From Erpobdella octoculata (lineage: Eukaryota; Annelida; Clitellata; Hirudinida; Erpobdellidae), in the NCBI GenBank assembly GCA_963978895.1, contig OZ022238.1, positions 15,296,154-15,360,153 of the forward strand: 64,000 nucleotides of DNA. Reading direction: 5' to 3'. A model generated the notes under the pieces. The model saw nothing but the letters and a program-made list of their open reading frames with translations. It was not told the origin of the DNA and made no database searches. The position numbers were made by a program, and so were the translations under genes. Every line of letters starts with the position of its first letter. Within the stretch, counting starts at the first letter, position 1. Positions 21,124 to 32,792 of this stretch are shown one piece after another.

Positions 21124-22015
21124 CTAGCAGTGCCCGTAGCGGCTTCGCTCGCATGAAATTAGAGAATTTGAACCGTGCATCCATAGGTGTCGGCTCGGCC
21201 CGTCGAATACTTGGCCCAGCCCGTTTCAAAACCAAAATTCCTGGCCCGGTACGGCCCGTCTAATTTGTGCCCGGCCGTTTTTACAGGCCTAGAAATTTAT
21301 ATACTTGATGAAAAACTTCGGCCCGTCCCACCTTGACTTCAGGTTTGGCCCGACCCGTCTGAACACCCTAAAATCACTAAAATGTCTATATGCTTAGCGA
21401 AAAATCTCGGCCCGTACCACTTTGATTTAAGGTTTAGCCTGGCCCGTGAGAAGACCCTAAAATAACGGCTTGGCCCGACCGGTGATAAACTGGATAAAGC
21501 TACTTTTAACCGACACAAAACCTCAAAATACTAAATTTTACATCTGTAATGCTTGCAGTTGCTGAGTAGAAGTTATTTTAAAATCAAATAACCCTTATTT
21601 TGACCCCACATTTGAAGTCATGGAAACCAAAGTTTTAAAAAATGGTGAAACACTTATATCGTTATTTTTTGAGGCGCTGGTGGCAGAGCGGTAGAGCGTT
21701 CGCCTGTCGATCGTTAGGTCGGCAGTTCAAACCTAGCCGGCGTCACCAGCGTAACTCCCTTAAGCAAGGAGTTCATTCGCATTTGCTAAAGGGGTAGGCG
21801 CCTATATATGGCTGCCTTTGCAAGTACCCTCCCTCTCTCGCATTGAGCAAGACTTGTTTTGATAAGGCGTATGCTAAATCTCAATAAAAAAAATACTAAA
21901 TACTAATTATTACATCTGTAGCGTTCACAGTTTTTGAGTAGCAGTTACTTTAAAAACCAAGTAATTCTATTTTCCACCCCACATTTAAAGTCCTGGAAAC
22001 CAAATTTGTATATAT
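21124..22015 (-). mobile_element. Helitron family A, minus strand, 5' part lost
   Basis: Begins on the plus strand as CTAGCAGTGCCCGTAGCGGC, the reverse complement of the family A 3' end. The GGCCCG-rich module and the ~150-bp body repeats follow. It is preceded by A, so the element's 3' flank on its own strand is T, as expected. It contains a tRNA-like SINE head (21666). It stops at 22015 where LINE D begins, so its 5' terminus is not present. Confidence 0.75.
21666..21745 (+). mobile_element. tRNA-derived SINE head inside Helitron A
   Basis: TGGCAGAGCGGTAGAGCG (A-box region) and GGCAGTTCAAACC (B-box region) in tRNA-like order, ending GCCGGCGTCACC. A remnant in opposite orientation with the same flank occurs in the Helitron at 59439, so the SINE was already inside an ancestral Helitron. 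The degenerate B box makes a functional tRNA unlikely. Confidence 0.65.
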
Positions 22016-24203
22016 ACAGGGATTTACAGGGAAGTTCTCTGTGTAATCCGGCGGTCTATGAGACGATGTCAATCAGTCAGGTTCTTGAGACCTTCGACAC
22101 AACATTGTCATCACTTCTTCACAAACATGCCCCGCCTCGTGTTGCCAGGCTGCGCGACCGGCCCCTCACCCCATGGTTCGACTCTGAATGCGCTGCCTTA
22201 AAACGAAGATCGAGAAAGTTAGAAAGACGTTATAGACGAACACAAGATCCCATCGATCGCACTTCATGGATCAACCACGTGCGAACGTCTCATGACCTTT
22301 ACAGACAGAAACAAAATCTCTACTGGAAGATGAAGATTGACGACAGCCGAGGGAGTCCTGGGAGATTATGGCGGACATTATCTGGGGTGCTCGATCGGGT
22401 TCGGAGCAACCCGATTTCGCCAAAAGATCTTACAGCCAATGATTTCTCGAGAGCGTTCAATGATAAGATAAGAGATATCCGCCAGTCTACGTCACATGCT
22501 TCCAGTCCACGATTCTACCCCGGCTGTTGTTCCTGCGATCTGCTGAGGTTTAAACCTGTGAGTGTCGACGACATTACCCGGCTCATCAAATCTTCACCAA
22601 ACAAAAATTGTTCCCTGGACCCAATACCGACATGGATGATCAAGCAATACTCTAGTGACTGGCACCGTTTGTGACATTCCTGGTAAATTCATCGCTAGAG
22701 CGGGGACAGTTTCCTCCTGCCCAGAAAAATGCTGTCATCACACCGATCTTGAAGAAGCCGAATCTAGATCCGCTCAACACCGGTAACTACCGCCCAATCT
22801 CGAATCTGTCCTATCTGTCAAAACTACTGGAACGATGCGTAGCCGCCCAGATAAACATCTACCTCGGTGAAAACAACCTTCTCCCGATGTTTCAGTCGGC
22901 GTACAGAAATCAGCACTCCACTGAAACTGCTGTCCTGAAGGTACTGTCTGATATTTACGCTGCGGCTGATTCGGGTCGGATCACGCTACTGGGACTTCTG
23001 GACCTCTCCGCTGCTTTCGACACTGTTGACCATCAAATTTTGGTCAACAGGCTCCATTTCTCGTATGGTTTCGGAGACGTCGTCCTCGAATGGTTTCGTT
23101 CCTATTTGACTGATCGGTCCCACTGCATCCGCTCCGGAGGTGTTTTGTCCATGCCTACCTCTGTCCTGTGTGGCGTCCCGCAGGGATCCGTTCTGGGCCC
23201 GTTGTTGTTTCTTCTCTATTCCGCGGACGTCCTACATATTGCCACGAAACATCGGTTTTCTGTCCATTCTTATGCTGACGACCTGCAGATTTACGATCAC
23301 TCCCCGCCAGCGTCGTGTTCCGATCTGGTTCCTAGGATGTCTGCATGTATCAGCGAGATTGGCACTTGGATGGCGAGCAATCGCTTGCAACTCAATCCTT
23401 CCAAGACCGAAGTGATCTGGTTGGGCTCGCCTGGTCGACTCAGCTTCTGTCCGAAGGGGGATCTGGTCATCGCTGGTGTCTCAGTCAGGCCCTCCACTTA
23501 TGTTCGTAATCTTGGCGTGATGGTCGACAGTAGCTTGTCTATGGAAGCACACATCTCTCATCTTACTCGTTCATGCTTCTATCATCTCCGTCAACTGCGC
23601 GTCGTCCGCCGTAGCCTCACCATGGACTCCGCCCATTTACTCATTAGAGCACTCGTGCACAGCCGGCTTGATTACTGCAATGGTGTCATGGCCGGACTTA
23701 GACAGTTTCAAATCAATAGGCTCCAATCCATTCTTCGAGCAGCCGCTCGTCTTGTTCTTCAGCTGCCCGGCTGGTCTCCCGTATCAGATCTCATGCGGAC
23801 GCAACTTCACTGGCTTCCTTTCCCGCAGAGAATTCAGTTCAAGTTGGGTCTGATGGTATACAAGTGCCTCCACCACACGGCTCCGGTCTACCTGCAGCAA
23901 TTGTGTGTACCGATCTCAACGTTTGCTGGTCGGTCCCACCTTCGATCGGCGGCTGCTGGCGACTTGTTCGTTCCATCATCAAAGACAACGACTCTCGGCA
24001 GGCGCGGATTCTCCACTGCTGGTCCAGTTGTTTGGAACAGCCTATCTGCTGACCTGAGGAATCCAGCTTTGGACCTCGGCGGTTTCAGGAAGCTGCTTAA
24101 GACCGAACTTTATTCTTAAATTTATGATTTGACGCGACGCGCTTTTGTGACTTTTTAAAAAAAAGCGCATTATAAATTTACATTTAATAAAAAAATAATA
24201 ATA
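22016..24203 (+). pseudogene. LINE D: L2/CR1-like reverse transcriptase, 5'-truncated, one frameshift
   Basis: GC-richer than its surroundings and a different family from LINEs A-C. The linker region has PLTPWFDSEC; the frame shifts near 22655-22671, and the reverse transcriptase then runs open to the TAA at 24117-24119. It has GNYRPISNLSYLSKLLERC, LLDLSAAFDTVDHQIL, CGVPQGSVLGPLLFLLY and YADD at 23271-23282, followed by SRLDYCNGV and LHWLPF, which are typical of L2/CR1-like LINEs. The endonuclease is lost by 5' truncation. A ~85-bp 3' UTR ends in a TAA-rich tail. It is inserted into the Helitron at 21124-22015. Confidence 0.9.
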
Positions 24204-24208
24204 ATATA

Positions 24209-24430
24209 TTGTTACGATATTCAGGTTCTTTGAAAATGGTCCTTTATTTATTAGAAGAAATACACACTTAATCAAAAACTTTTATCTTAGTAACTGTAAT
24301 TAAGACTGGTTGATTGAAGTTATGTAAATACTCACTCTATACTTTTTTTTTTATATGTCCTACATAATTCATGATGTCTTCTGAGGTTTATCAGCCGTGA
24401 TAGGAAATTATATAAACCGTAGATATAAAA
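24209..24430 (-). repeat. 3' LTR of Ty3 element
   Basis: On the plus strand it starts TTGTTACGATATTCAGG and ends AGATATAAAA. Identical to 29249-29470. Confidence 0.95.
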
Positions 24431-24441
24431 CTACCCCCTTC
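24431..24441 (-). promoter_or_regulatory. Polypurine tract
   Basis: AAGGGGGTAG on the minus strand directly abuts the 3' LTR. It primes plus-strand DNA synthesis. The same tract with the same upstream sequence occurs next to the LTR of the SAP-gag element at 57739. Confidence 0.75.
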
Positions 24442-27400
24442 TTAATCCTGTTCGTCCCGAACAGTTTCATTGCCTCCATAATATTTGGCAAGGCGGTCAA
24501 CATGAATTACTTTCATCTTAGTACGTTGGCCCTTTTGAATCCGGTAGATGACATCATTGATCTTTTTAATAATTCTATATGGTCCTTCCCAGTCCTGTTG
24601 AAGTTTAGGTGATTTCCCAATTTTGCGTTGGGGATTGTAGAACCACACCAAATCATTTTCTTTGAACTTTTTCATATTTGATTGGCGATCATACCGAGTT
24701 TTCATTCTGTCGCTGGCTGCCTTGATCCTATTTCGGGCTACAAAATGAATTTCATTTAACCGAGCCCGCAATTGTGCGGCATACTCGCTTTACGATTCTA
24801 TTTTGTCTCCCGGACTTCCAAACATAAGATCGCAAGGAGATACTCCCGTCCAAATAACATTTTACTTGGGGTGGCCTTCGTCGTGTTGTGAACCGATCCT
24901 CTGTAAGCCATCAAAAATAACGGAATGTGTTTATCCCAATCAACTTGGTTTTCACCGACCATCTTAGACAAGTGCTGTTGAATAGTTCGATTAAATCGTT
25001 CCACCATACCGTCAGACTGAGGATGAAGGGGAGTTGTGCGGGTTTTATGTATGCCTAAAACACGGCACATTTCTCTAAACAATTGTGAATCAAAGTTCCT
25101 GCCCTGATCTGAATGGAGCTCCATTGGTACTCCATAGCGACTAACCCAGCCATCAACAACAACGTTGGCAACTGTCACTGCTTCTTGATTAGGTATAGCA
25201 AAAACCTCTGGCCATTTTGTAAAATAATCTATGACCACAAGAATGTACTTATTGCCAGATTTTGACACTGGAAAAGGACCTGCTAAATCTATAGCAATTT
25301 TTTCAAAAGGGGAACCTACATTGTACTGTTGTAAATGGCCCTTTGTTTTAGCGTGTGGTCCTTTACTAGCGGCACAGGTATCACATTTTTTACACCATTC
25401 CTCTACATCCATTTTACAGTATACCCAATAAAATCTTTGGCGGATCTTGTCCAACGTTTTATTCATCCCTAGATGTCCCCCTGATACTCCGGAGTGCATT
25501 TGTTGGAGCACTTCTGGTACTTTTACTTTTGGAATAATTAATTGCAAAACATTGGTGGAACCATCAGTGCTTTCCCAAATTCTTTTTAGAGATCCGTTCA
25601 CAACCCTTAGAGAGTCCCATTGTGCCCAATACGATTTAGTAGCAGGACTCAATTCAGAAATCTCTTGCCAGTCAGGTTTCTTCCCTTCTTCCATCCATCT
25701 CAAAATCGGCCCTATATCATCATCTTTTAATTGTTCGTCTCGAATCACATCATCTGACCAAGTGTCGTCAATTTGAAACCGTACCTGAAAACACTGATTA
25801 TTTATTTCCTTCCCCTCCATGCGAATGCAATACTTACATTCATCATTGCAAGGTCGTCGTGACAGTGCGTCAGCATTTTTGTGCTGTTCACCCTTCCGAT
25901 GCTGAAATTCAAACTCGTATGATTGTAAACGTTCAATCCACCTAGCCACTTGTTCTTTTGGATTTTTAAAATTTAAAAGCCATTTCAAAGCAGCGTGATC
26001 CGTTCTCAACAAAAACTTTTGACCATATAAATACTTGTGAAAGTGCTTAATAGAGTCAACGATTGCTAATAACTCACGTCTGGTGACGCAATAATTGCGC
26101 TCCGGTTTCGACAAAGTTCTGCTATAATAAGCTATAACCTTTTCATTGCCGTCAACAATTTGACTAAGCACTGCCCCTATTCCTTCATTACTTGCATCTG
26201 TGTCTAATACAAAATCTTTTCCAGGGATTGGATACGACAGAACTGGCGTCAAACTCAAAGCCGTTTTTAACCGTTCGAACGCCTGTTGATTTGCCTCTGA
26301 CCAATCAAACGATGCATTCTTTTCTGTAAGCTTATATAGTTCCTTTGCAATGCTGGAAAAGCTGGCTACAAATCGTCGATAATATGTGCACAAACCAAGA
26401 AAGCTTCTTAATTCTTGAGAATTTCTCGGAACAGGCCAATGGTTAACCGCTTCAATTTTCTCAGGATCGGTTCCTACCCCTTCGGCAGAAACTATATGAC
26501 CAAGATATTTCACCTTGCTTTTGAAAAGTGCACACTTTGCCGGATTTAGCTTCATACCAGCATCCCGGATCCTTTGGAAAACTTCTCCAAGATTGTGTAG
26601 ATGCTCTTCAAACGTCTTTCCAACAACAATAATGTCGTCCAAATAAACAAGACACGTTCTCCAATTTAATCCTTGTAGCACATACTCCATAAGTCGCTCG
26701 AAAGTTGCGGGTGCGTTGCACAAGCCAAATGGCATCACTGTAAATTGCCACAATCCTTCACCTATTGAAAAGGCAGTTTTCTCGCGATCCTGGGAATGTA
26801 TTCCCACCTGCCAATATCCGCTCTTAAGATCTAAAGTAGAAAACATTCGAGATCCCGCAAGTGTATCGATGGTGTCATCGATTCTGGGCAAAGGGTAACT
26901 ATCTTTTTGTGTGACCTCGTTTAACATTCTGTAGTCGACACAAAAACGTAGCGAGTTATCTTTCTTCCTAACAAGTACTACAGGTGAACTCCATGGACTA
27001 TTGGATGGTTCAATAACTCCTTGTTTCTTCATCTTTTCTAACATCTTTCTAGCTTCTTCCCGCTTTGCCAGTGGAAGCCTTCGTGGCAATTGACGAATGG
27101 GCTCTGTATTACCAGTTCGAATTCGGTGTTCAACGATCTTTGTTTTCCCATTGTCTTCTTCGTCAATAGCTATTATATCACAATATTCTTCAATCAGCTT
27201 TTCCGCTTTGACATAGTCCATTGGTTTTAATGAAGTTTTAGCGGCTTCAAGCAGTTCCTGAATTTGCGAGTACTTCATTCTCTTTTTATTATTATTTTTA
27301 CCAACCACTGTGGTACATGCCACTATGTGATCGACTGGGCTGCATACCGCAATTTCATCACCTTTTGTTATTTGCTTGTCGCATTCTGTCACATTCATAA

Positions 27401-29219
27401 CTCTGACTGGCACGTAGCTTCCTGACTCCGTTCGTACCAGTGTTTTTCCGATCATTAGTCCATGTTTTTCAACTCCGTTCAGGGGCTCGATGAACCCAAC
27501 AACTCTTAAATTTTTCTCATTCTCTATTCTTGCCCAAACCAAAAATTCCGACTGAGCAGGTACAATGATGCTCTTTGTTACCAATACTCGCTTTACCGAA
27601 TTTGTTTCGCCTTTATAGCTAACAGGTATTTCCATATTTCCCTGTCTGAATGTTCCCATTTTTAAGTCTACTGCAAACCCCTGAATTCTCATAAAGTCAA
27701 GCCCAAGTAGACATTCTTCTTCTATATCAGCAACCAGAAACTGGCGCTGAAAAGTCTTATTTCCCAGCCTTATTTCAGTTTGAATTTTACCAACTACTGG
27801 AACAAGCTCTCCTGTTGCAGTCTTTAAACGGATGTGCTTTCCACTTTGTAAAACCTCTCCTTTCGCCAAACAAGGTTTTATGATTGAACAAGAAGCTCCC
27901 GTATCAATAATAAACTTACAGTTTCTCATTCCTAATCTACCTTCCACAAATAAACTAGTTCCTTTTCCAAGAACGGTAACTGGCACAACTCTGCAAGGCA
28001 AATTATCTTTTACCTTCACAGAATCTGATTTTTTCGTGTTGTATTGGGCCTTTATGGGTTTTTCTTGTTTGACATCATTACGCCTACAGTGATCCATTTT
28101 CTCCTGTTGCCCGGGTCTAAACATCTGAATTATACAGTCTTTTTGTAGATGTCCCGGTCTTCCACAACTCCAGCAGCGTGGTGAGTTATTCCCTTTCCAG
28201 TTAATTCTTTCCTTAATTACTCTCCGGACTCGATCATCCAGTTCATCTTCGTCCTCGCTTCCCAATTTTCTTACGTGACGAGACCTATCAGATGGCTCCA
28301 CAGAGGCTTCATAATTTATTGCAAATGCCAAAGCTTCGCTGGGACTAGCTACGCGGGCAACCCTAAGAGCCTTTTGGGTTTCAGAGTTCTTCAAGGCTGC
28401 TATGAATCCATCCGTAATAATTGTGTTGAGGACATTTCGAGGGCACAAGGGGTATCCCAGATTAGCAAGCCGTTCTATATCCGCTTCCAGCTGTTGCAAA
28501 CTTTCTTCGGGTTTCTGGCGTCGACTCTTGAGTTGAGCTCGAAAAATTTCTGGCGCGTGTTGATTACCGAATTTGCTCTCGAGAACCTTCACGATTGCAT
28601 CGTAATCATCTCTATCTGCAATAAGCTCGAGAAGCTGTAAAGCTTCTCCCCTCAAAGAAAATACCAGATTTTCCGCCTTCTGCTGGCTGGTTAACCAATT
28701 ATTTTTCCTGGCAGCAATTTCAAATTGAGCATTGTAGACGGACCATGACACAGTGCCATCAAAAGCCGGGGTCTTGGCATGTTCAACGGAATGAATTCTT
28801 TCTTGGACTTGGCAACCATTCTGTACTTGTTTGACCATATTGTTCAATCTTGTTTCGATTTCTCCGACGTTCTCTTTCACCAGCTTCTCCAGGTTACTGA
28901 CTCTGTTTTCAACTTCTGATAAACGAAGCCGATCGTCAATAATTAGCTCTTCAATTCTTCGTTGCGCTGCTCTGTTCTCTTCTTGTGCTGCTCTGTTTAC
29001 TTCCTGTGCTGCTATGCTTTCCTCTCTCATCAATGTCATCAATTCCATTGGTGTTTTGATTTCAAACTCAAAAGTATCAGGGTCTTTTCCCTCATCTTCG
29101 AGAAATTGTTGCAGCCTTTCTTTTAGCTCGTTCTTTTTGCCAACAGTAGATAAACCCCTCAGAAGAAGCTGCCCTTTTAAATCTGAGCACTTCAATTCTT
29201 CCAAAGTAATTAAACCCAT
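24442..29219 (-). pseudogene. Ty3 gag-pol polyprotein with SAP domain; two lesions near the integrase C-terminus
   Basis: A single frame on the minus strand. The ATG at 29217-29219 is preferred; the frame extends upstream into the LTR. Order: SAP-like domain (KCSDLKGQLLLRGLSTVGKK; about 29080-29200), coiled coil and capsid-like region, CCHC zinc knuckle CWSCGRPGHLQKDC (28137-28178), aspartic protease DTGA (27894-27905), reverse transcriptase YLDD (26634-26645), RNase H (DTDASNEGIGAVL), then an integrase with an H2C2 finger and D, D, E residues (IDLAGPF, HSDQGRNF, GMVERFNR). Beyond the catalytic core the frame shifts by one base near 24840, and an in-frame stop lies at 24790-24792. The remainder to 24442, with the GPY-type module WEGPYRI, is intact in the shifted frame. 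A SAP domain at the gag N-terminus is unusual. Most of the polyprotein could still be made. Confidence 0.93.
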
Positions 29220-29230
29220 TTCCAAAAGTA

Positions 29231-29248
29231 TCCTGCTTCCGACACCAG
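29231..29248 (-). promoter_or_regulatory. Primer-binding site of Ty3 element
   Basis: CTGGTGTCGGAAGCAGGA on the minus strand lies directly after the 5' LTR, where a host tRNA 3' end anneals to start reverse transcription. The tRNA was not identified. The SAP-gag element has a similar site (TTGGTGATCAGAAGTGGG). Confidence 0.65.
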
Positions 29249-29470
29249 TTGTTACGATATTCAGGTTCTTTGAAAATGGTCCTTTATTTATTAGAAGAAA
29301 TACACACTTAATCAAAAACTTTTATCTTAGTAACTGTAATTAAGACTGGTTGATTGAAGTTATGTAAATACTCACTCTATACTTTTTTTTTTATATGTCC
29401 TACATAATTCATGATGTCTTCTGAGGTTTATCAGCCGTGATAGGAAATTATATAAACCGTAGATATAAAA
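29249..29470 (-). repeat. 5' LTR of Ty3 element
   Basis: Identical to 24209-24430. It would hold the element's promoter. Confidence 0.95.
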
Positions 29471-29954
29471 ATATATTATTTCATTTTGATTTGTGGATTC
29501 ATATCTTTTTTCATATCAACTTTACAAAAGTTTTCTAGCAAAATAATTCGACAAAGCTTTGACGAGAGAATATAAATATACATAAAACAAGTAAAGGAAA
29601 AACGAGTTTTTCAACACAAAATTAAATTTCAGATATACTTTATTTAGAAATACGAAAGATGTTCAAATTAATTTTTTTATTGAATCATGCATTGTCATCC
29701 AATATAAAGCTATGCTGAAAGTTTCAGCTTCCTAGCTAGTCAAGAAGCTGGTTAAATTTTACTTGCAAGATTTGCGTACAGAGAAAGCTATACACACACA
29801 AACAGAGATTGTAAATTGTAACCTAAATAAAAGTTTGTAAAAATAGTGACCTATGATGGATGGGGATGAAAATTGAAATCATGGAACATTCGAATAAGTG
29901 AATTCTCTCCTCTTCACCGGCCTAATTAGGTACACCTGATAAATTATAAATCTT
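29471..29954. other. No gene seen
   Basis: AT-rich. The segment around 29690-29820 (a 'gaaagtttcagcttcctagc' phrase, then acacacacaaacagag) looks like the 3' end of an unidentified repeat. Confidence 0.4.
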
Positions 29955-30065
29955 AACTACGCCTTGCTTTTGCATGCAAGTCCCAAGCCTGGAGACATGA
30001 GGAGAGAAATATTAAAAGGGTCAAATTAACAGTCTTAAAACACCTGGTGTAAAGGACTATAAAAT
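29955..30065 (+). mobile_element. SINE-like repeat R, diverged short copy
   Basis: Shares GCAAGTCCCAAGCCTGGA, 'agtcttaaaacac' and TGTAAAGGACTATAAA, in order, with the copies at 36041 and 46345. About 45-50 bp of the middle is deleted. Confidence 0.65.
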
Positions 30066-31175
30066 ATTTTTAAAAATTATAAATCTTGCTGTTATGTTTA
30101 AAATAAATCTGACAAGACTTAAAGCATTGATTATTTAGCTATGTTATAGCAATATCCTGACCATTGTCAAATTTCAAGTCACAAAGTTGGGGGTACTTTT
30201 CCAACAAACAGTTTCAAAACCTTTTTCTATTTTTCTTCCCATAAAAAGTTGATGACCGGGAGTGGGAACTTTTGCAAATATTTTAAATAAACCACCATTT
30301 CAGGTTTCCAATAAAACATCACATGGGGTCCACTTCACCGTCATAGAGGGCCCGCCGCCCACTTATTCATAAAAAGAGCCAACTCGAACATCTCAAGCCA
30401 TTTTTGGGCCCCATTTCTATCTTTTGGGGACCCAAAATTAGGTCAGGGACCCACTCAAAAGTCAGAAGAGCAATGGCTTTCAATAGGCTAGTCCGCTATA
30501 GCGGTTTTTGTATAATGTTCAGTCTTATTCAAGTTTTCTATTTTTGTTGTTTGCTAGGCACTAATTGTTTTTAGTTTTTTTGGCAGCAAAAATGAGTTTG
30601 TGCAAGTAGACCTAGACATTTATTAAAACTGTTCTAGATAGTCATAATTATAAATTTTTAATATTAATTTAATTTATAACCCAATTATTAATTTAATCGA
30701 CTCCGATGAATAATGTCGGAAATACTTTATTATTTATATTCGCATTATTGTGTAAATGTGCTTGCAAATTACAAAAATGATACCTTGTTTTGCATCAAAT
30801 CTTTTCGCCAAAATTTCGCGGTTGATTCTTTCGCCCATTTGCAACTCACTGGCATTTTGCTAGTCGCGATTACCCAGGACCGGAAATTCTTATGGCCGAG
30901 GTATTTTAACGACCATCGGAAAATAAATAAGTCACAAATGAAAATCATTTAGAAAAAAATTATTATTAATAATTTATTCCGAATGGAATTCATAATTAAT
31001 AACTTCCCCGTGAGTTAGAAACGTTTGCAATTCAATAAGATGAGAGGAGGTGAAGAAGGGATGGGGGGTGGGTAATAAAACAATGTAAACAATAATCGAG
31101 AGTTAATTTACGTCATTACGTGAAGAAAATGAATCACTTTTTTCTCTTCTTCTCTCGCAGTGAAAGAAAGAGGAT

Positions 31176-31256
<81 letters not shown>

Positions 31257-32613
31257 AACATTGCTTTTCGAAATATTTGAGACCATCCCGAAAAACCAGA
31301 ACCGAAATCAACTCTGTTTTAATTGTTCTTCATTCAAAAACTTTGGTGGGATGCCGTTCTTTTGCTTGTTTTCATAAGACAGGTAAGTGTAAAAGCAATA
31401 TAGGTATACAGGTAATTTCTCCGCAGAGCTCAGGACGAGGGCAAGTTCAAAGTTTGCCAAAGTGACGTAACAAACTCACAGGTATAATACTCGCCACTAG
31501 ACACTTGTGTAGCGAAACTACTCGTCGCATTCACCGAGTGGAGTGAATTAGTCATTCAATCACTATTGGCGACGAAATTCTTTATAAATTTGGATATTCG
31601 CTTCAGGCTGCTGTGTAGCTCAAAGGAGAGAAAACTACTAGAAGTTAAAGTTGGTTGTCTTTTGTTCGCAAGTGGCTTGGTGGTTTTACATTGTTTGTAG
31701 CGTCTTTTGTTTCTAAGCATTGTCTCTTTCACATTTTGCAGCCATTGTTAATTCGATTTTTCTTTGTTAGTGACAATTAATTTTGTGTGGTCGTTTTAGA
31801 GCATTTCAACGTAGAACCAGGCTTATAGAATATCAATTTCACCTCTAGCGTTAGCATATTGCAGGCGGTTAGAAATAGCATTGGGTTCGATTCGTTTTGC
31901 CAGGTTCACCAAAATTGGTAAGCCGATAAATGTCAATATTATTGGCTGTAATTTATCATGAATACGGATATTGGCTTATTAGAATGGCTCCTCATACAAA
32001 AAGAGCTCAAAAGCACGAGCAATAAAATTTCTTTTCAAATATATGTAAAGAGGAAGTGGCCATTTATGGTCAGGGTGAGACAAGAGAAAAGGTTCAAGTC
32101 AAAGCTACACTGGGTTTGTCTTCATCAGGCCTCGAGTACAAACCCGCCTTTAATACAATACAAGCCCCCTTAAATTGATCGATGTACGATTAAGCTCTAC
32201 TAATACTACTACAACGACTACTACTACTATATCGCATGTGAGATGTCGAGGTTTAATACACTTCGATAGCTGTGTTATGGTAAGGATGAACTCGGTACCA
32301 ACGCGCTATTTGCATTTAAAAAATCCTAGCGTTCGGCTCTATCAAATCGAGGATTTTATAAACATAAAAAGTTGATAAATTTGAATTTAGATACGATTAG
32401 ATTTTATGGGATTATATAATCTGATTTTCTTTAAAGCTATTGTTTCAATTTGGATAGATAACAATTCAAAACTTATCAGACAGAAGATCGCAACACCGGT
32501 TAACAAAGGATAGGATAACTAGAATTCTGTTTCGAAAAAGAAGTTTAAAGAAGATTTGAAGAGAGAAAGTCCTTTTAAAGAATCGAAACCCCAGAAGAGG
32601 AAACAATATCAAG
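30066..32613. other. Upstream region of the tetraspanin gene; (GA)n at 31173-31257
   Basis: No coding region recognised. It contains an ~85-bp GA repeat (31173-31257) and a short ACT-rich run near 32196-32230. The stretch after ~31400 is less AT-skewed and probably holds the promoter and 5' UTR of the tetraspanin gene, but no clear TATA box or upstream splice donor could be fixed. Confidence 0.4.
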
Positions 32614-32761
32614 ATGGGAGCCTGCTGTTTCTGCGCCTGCATCTTTAAGATGATTCTCGGCATTCTGAACATGATCCTAATGGTAAGATAACTTGTTGTG
32701 TATGTATGTGACCGATAGTCCATAGCTTAAAGGCTTAAAGTGTTGTTGATGATGATGGTGG

Positions 32762-32792
<31 letters not shown>

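Larger units (their letters stand above)
24209..29470 (-). mobile_element. Complete Ty3/Gypsy LTR retrotransposon
   Basis: 5,262 bp with two 222-bp LTRs that I find identical base for base, a 5-bp target duplication ATATA (24204-24208 and 29471-29475), a primer-binding site, a polypurine tract and a single gag-pol reading frame on the minus strand. The domain order protease, reverse transcriptase, RNase H, integrase is that of Ty3/Gypsy; there is no env. Identical LTRs indicate a recent insertion. It sits at the TA/TAA-rich tail of LINE D. Confidence 0.95.

Noticed and set aside
21666..21745. Functional tRNA gene
   Set aside because: The B box departs from consensus, the arms pair poorly, and a partial copy travels inside another Helitron.
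28831..29343. 170-aa plus-strand ORF
   Set aside because: Antisense to the gag N-terminus and LTR of the Ty3 element.
30713..30952. 79-aa ORF upstream of the tetraspanin gene
   Set aside because: No domain, signal or splice context; AT-rich chance ORF.
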